6,865 bases of DNA from an uncultured Veillonella sp. (GTDB lineage: Bacteria > Bacillota > Negativicutes > Veillonellales > Veillonellaceae). A program made the position numbers and the translations under genes. Location: NCBI GenBank assembly GCA_900552445.1, contig URZS01000058.1:1-6865 (forward strand), given 5' to 3'. Of this stretch, positions 6,834 to 6,865 are shown piece after piece. Position 1 is the stretch's first letter; each line of letters opens with the position of its first letter. The notes beneath the pieces are model-generated. The model ran no database searches, was not told the DNA's origin, and worked only from the letters and a program-made list of their open reading frames with translations.

Positions 6834-6847
6834 ATTATATTATAGCA
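6834..6847 (-). promoter_or_regulatory. Extended -10 promoter in front of ftsK
   Basis: The minus strand reads TGC-TATAAT at 6839-6847, a perfect extended -10 element (TGn plus consensus hexamer), with a second overlapping TATAAT at 6834-6839. Transcription would start near 6830, about 50 bases before the ftsK ATG. A -35 box at 17-bp spacing would fall just beyond the window edge and cannot be judged. This is the only convincing promoter in the window and probably serves the whole leftward gene run. Confidence 0.6.
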
Positions 6848-6865
6848 TATATCGAAGTATTTAGT

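Overview
This window reads as an ordinary chromosomal segment of a low-to-moderate GC Firmicute. The best guess is a diderm Negativicute close to Veillonella; this comes from the look of the proteins and the gene order and was not searched. Every convincing gene is on the minus strand, so transcription runs from right to left. The order is ftsK, a short RodZ-like HTH membrane protein, a YgiQ-family radical SAM protein, an ABC-type solute-binding protein, then the first 93 codons of rimO running off the left edge. Most plus-strand open frames are antisense shadows of these genes.

Right part (about 4040-6865): a short AT-rich leader carries an extended -10 promoter (TGC-TATAAT on the minus strand) in front of ftsK, the membrane-anchored DNA translocase that clears chromosomes from the division septum. 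Its motor domain and C-terminal winged helix look intact. The linker is acidic and holds a small tandem repeat.

Middle (about 1450-4000): 42 bases after ftsK comes a 150-residue protein with a RodZ-type N-terminal HTH and one transmembrane segment at the extreme C-terminus, so no extracytoplasmic domain. The ygiQ gene follows almost without a gap and is probably translationally coupled. It keeps the radical SAM CxxxCxxC motif and a second four-cysteine cluster, and ends in a long basic low-complexity tail.

Left part (1-1450): an orphan periplasmic-binding-protein gene sits between ygiQ and rimO with no permease or ATPase gene in view. It has an N-terminal membrane segment but no lipobox cysteine. 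The 74-base gap before rimO carries a GATAGA hexanucleotide repeat and a small GNRA-looped hairpin.

The short gaps, single orientation and absence of any convincing internal terminator suggest one operon mixing chromosome segregation and envelope functions (ftsK, RodZ-like) with Fe-S/radical SAM enzymes (YgiQ, RimO). I see no mobile element, CRISPR array, RNA gene or defence system. No exciting new system is evident. The most unusual points are the truncated RodZ-like protein, the orphan binding protein inside a housekeeping cluster, and the repeat-bearing leader of rimO.
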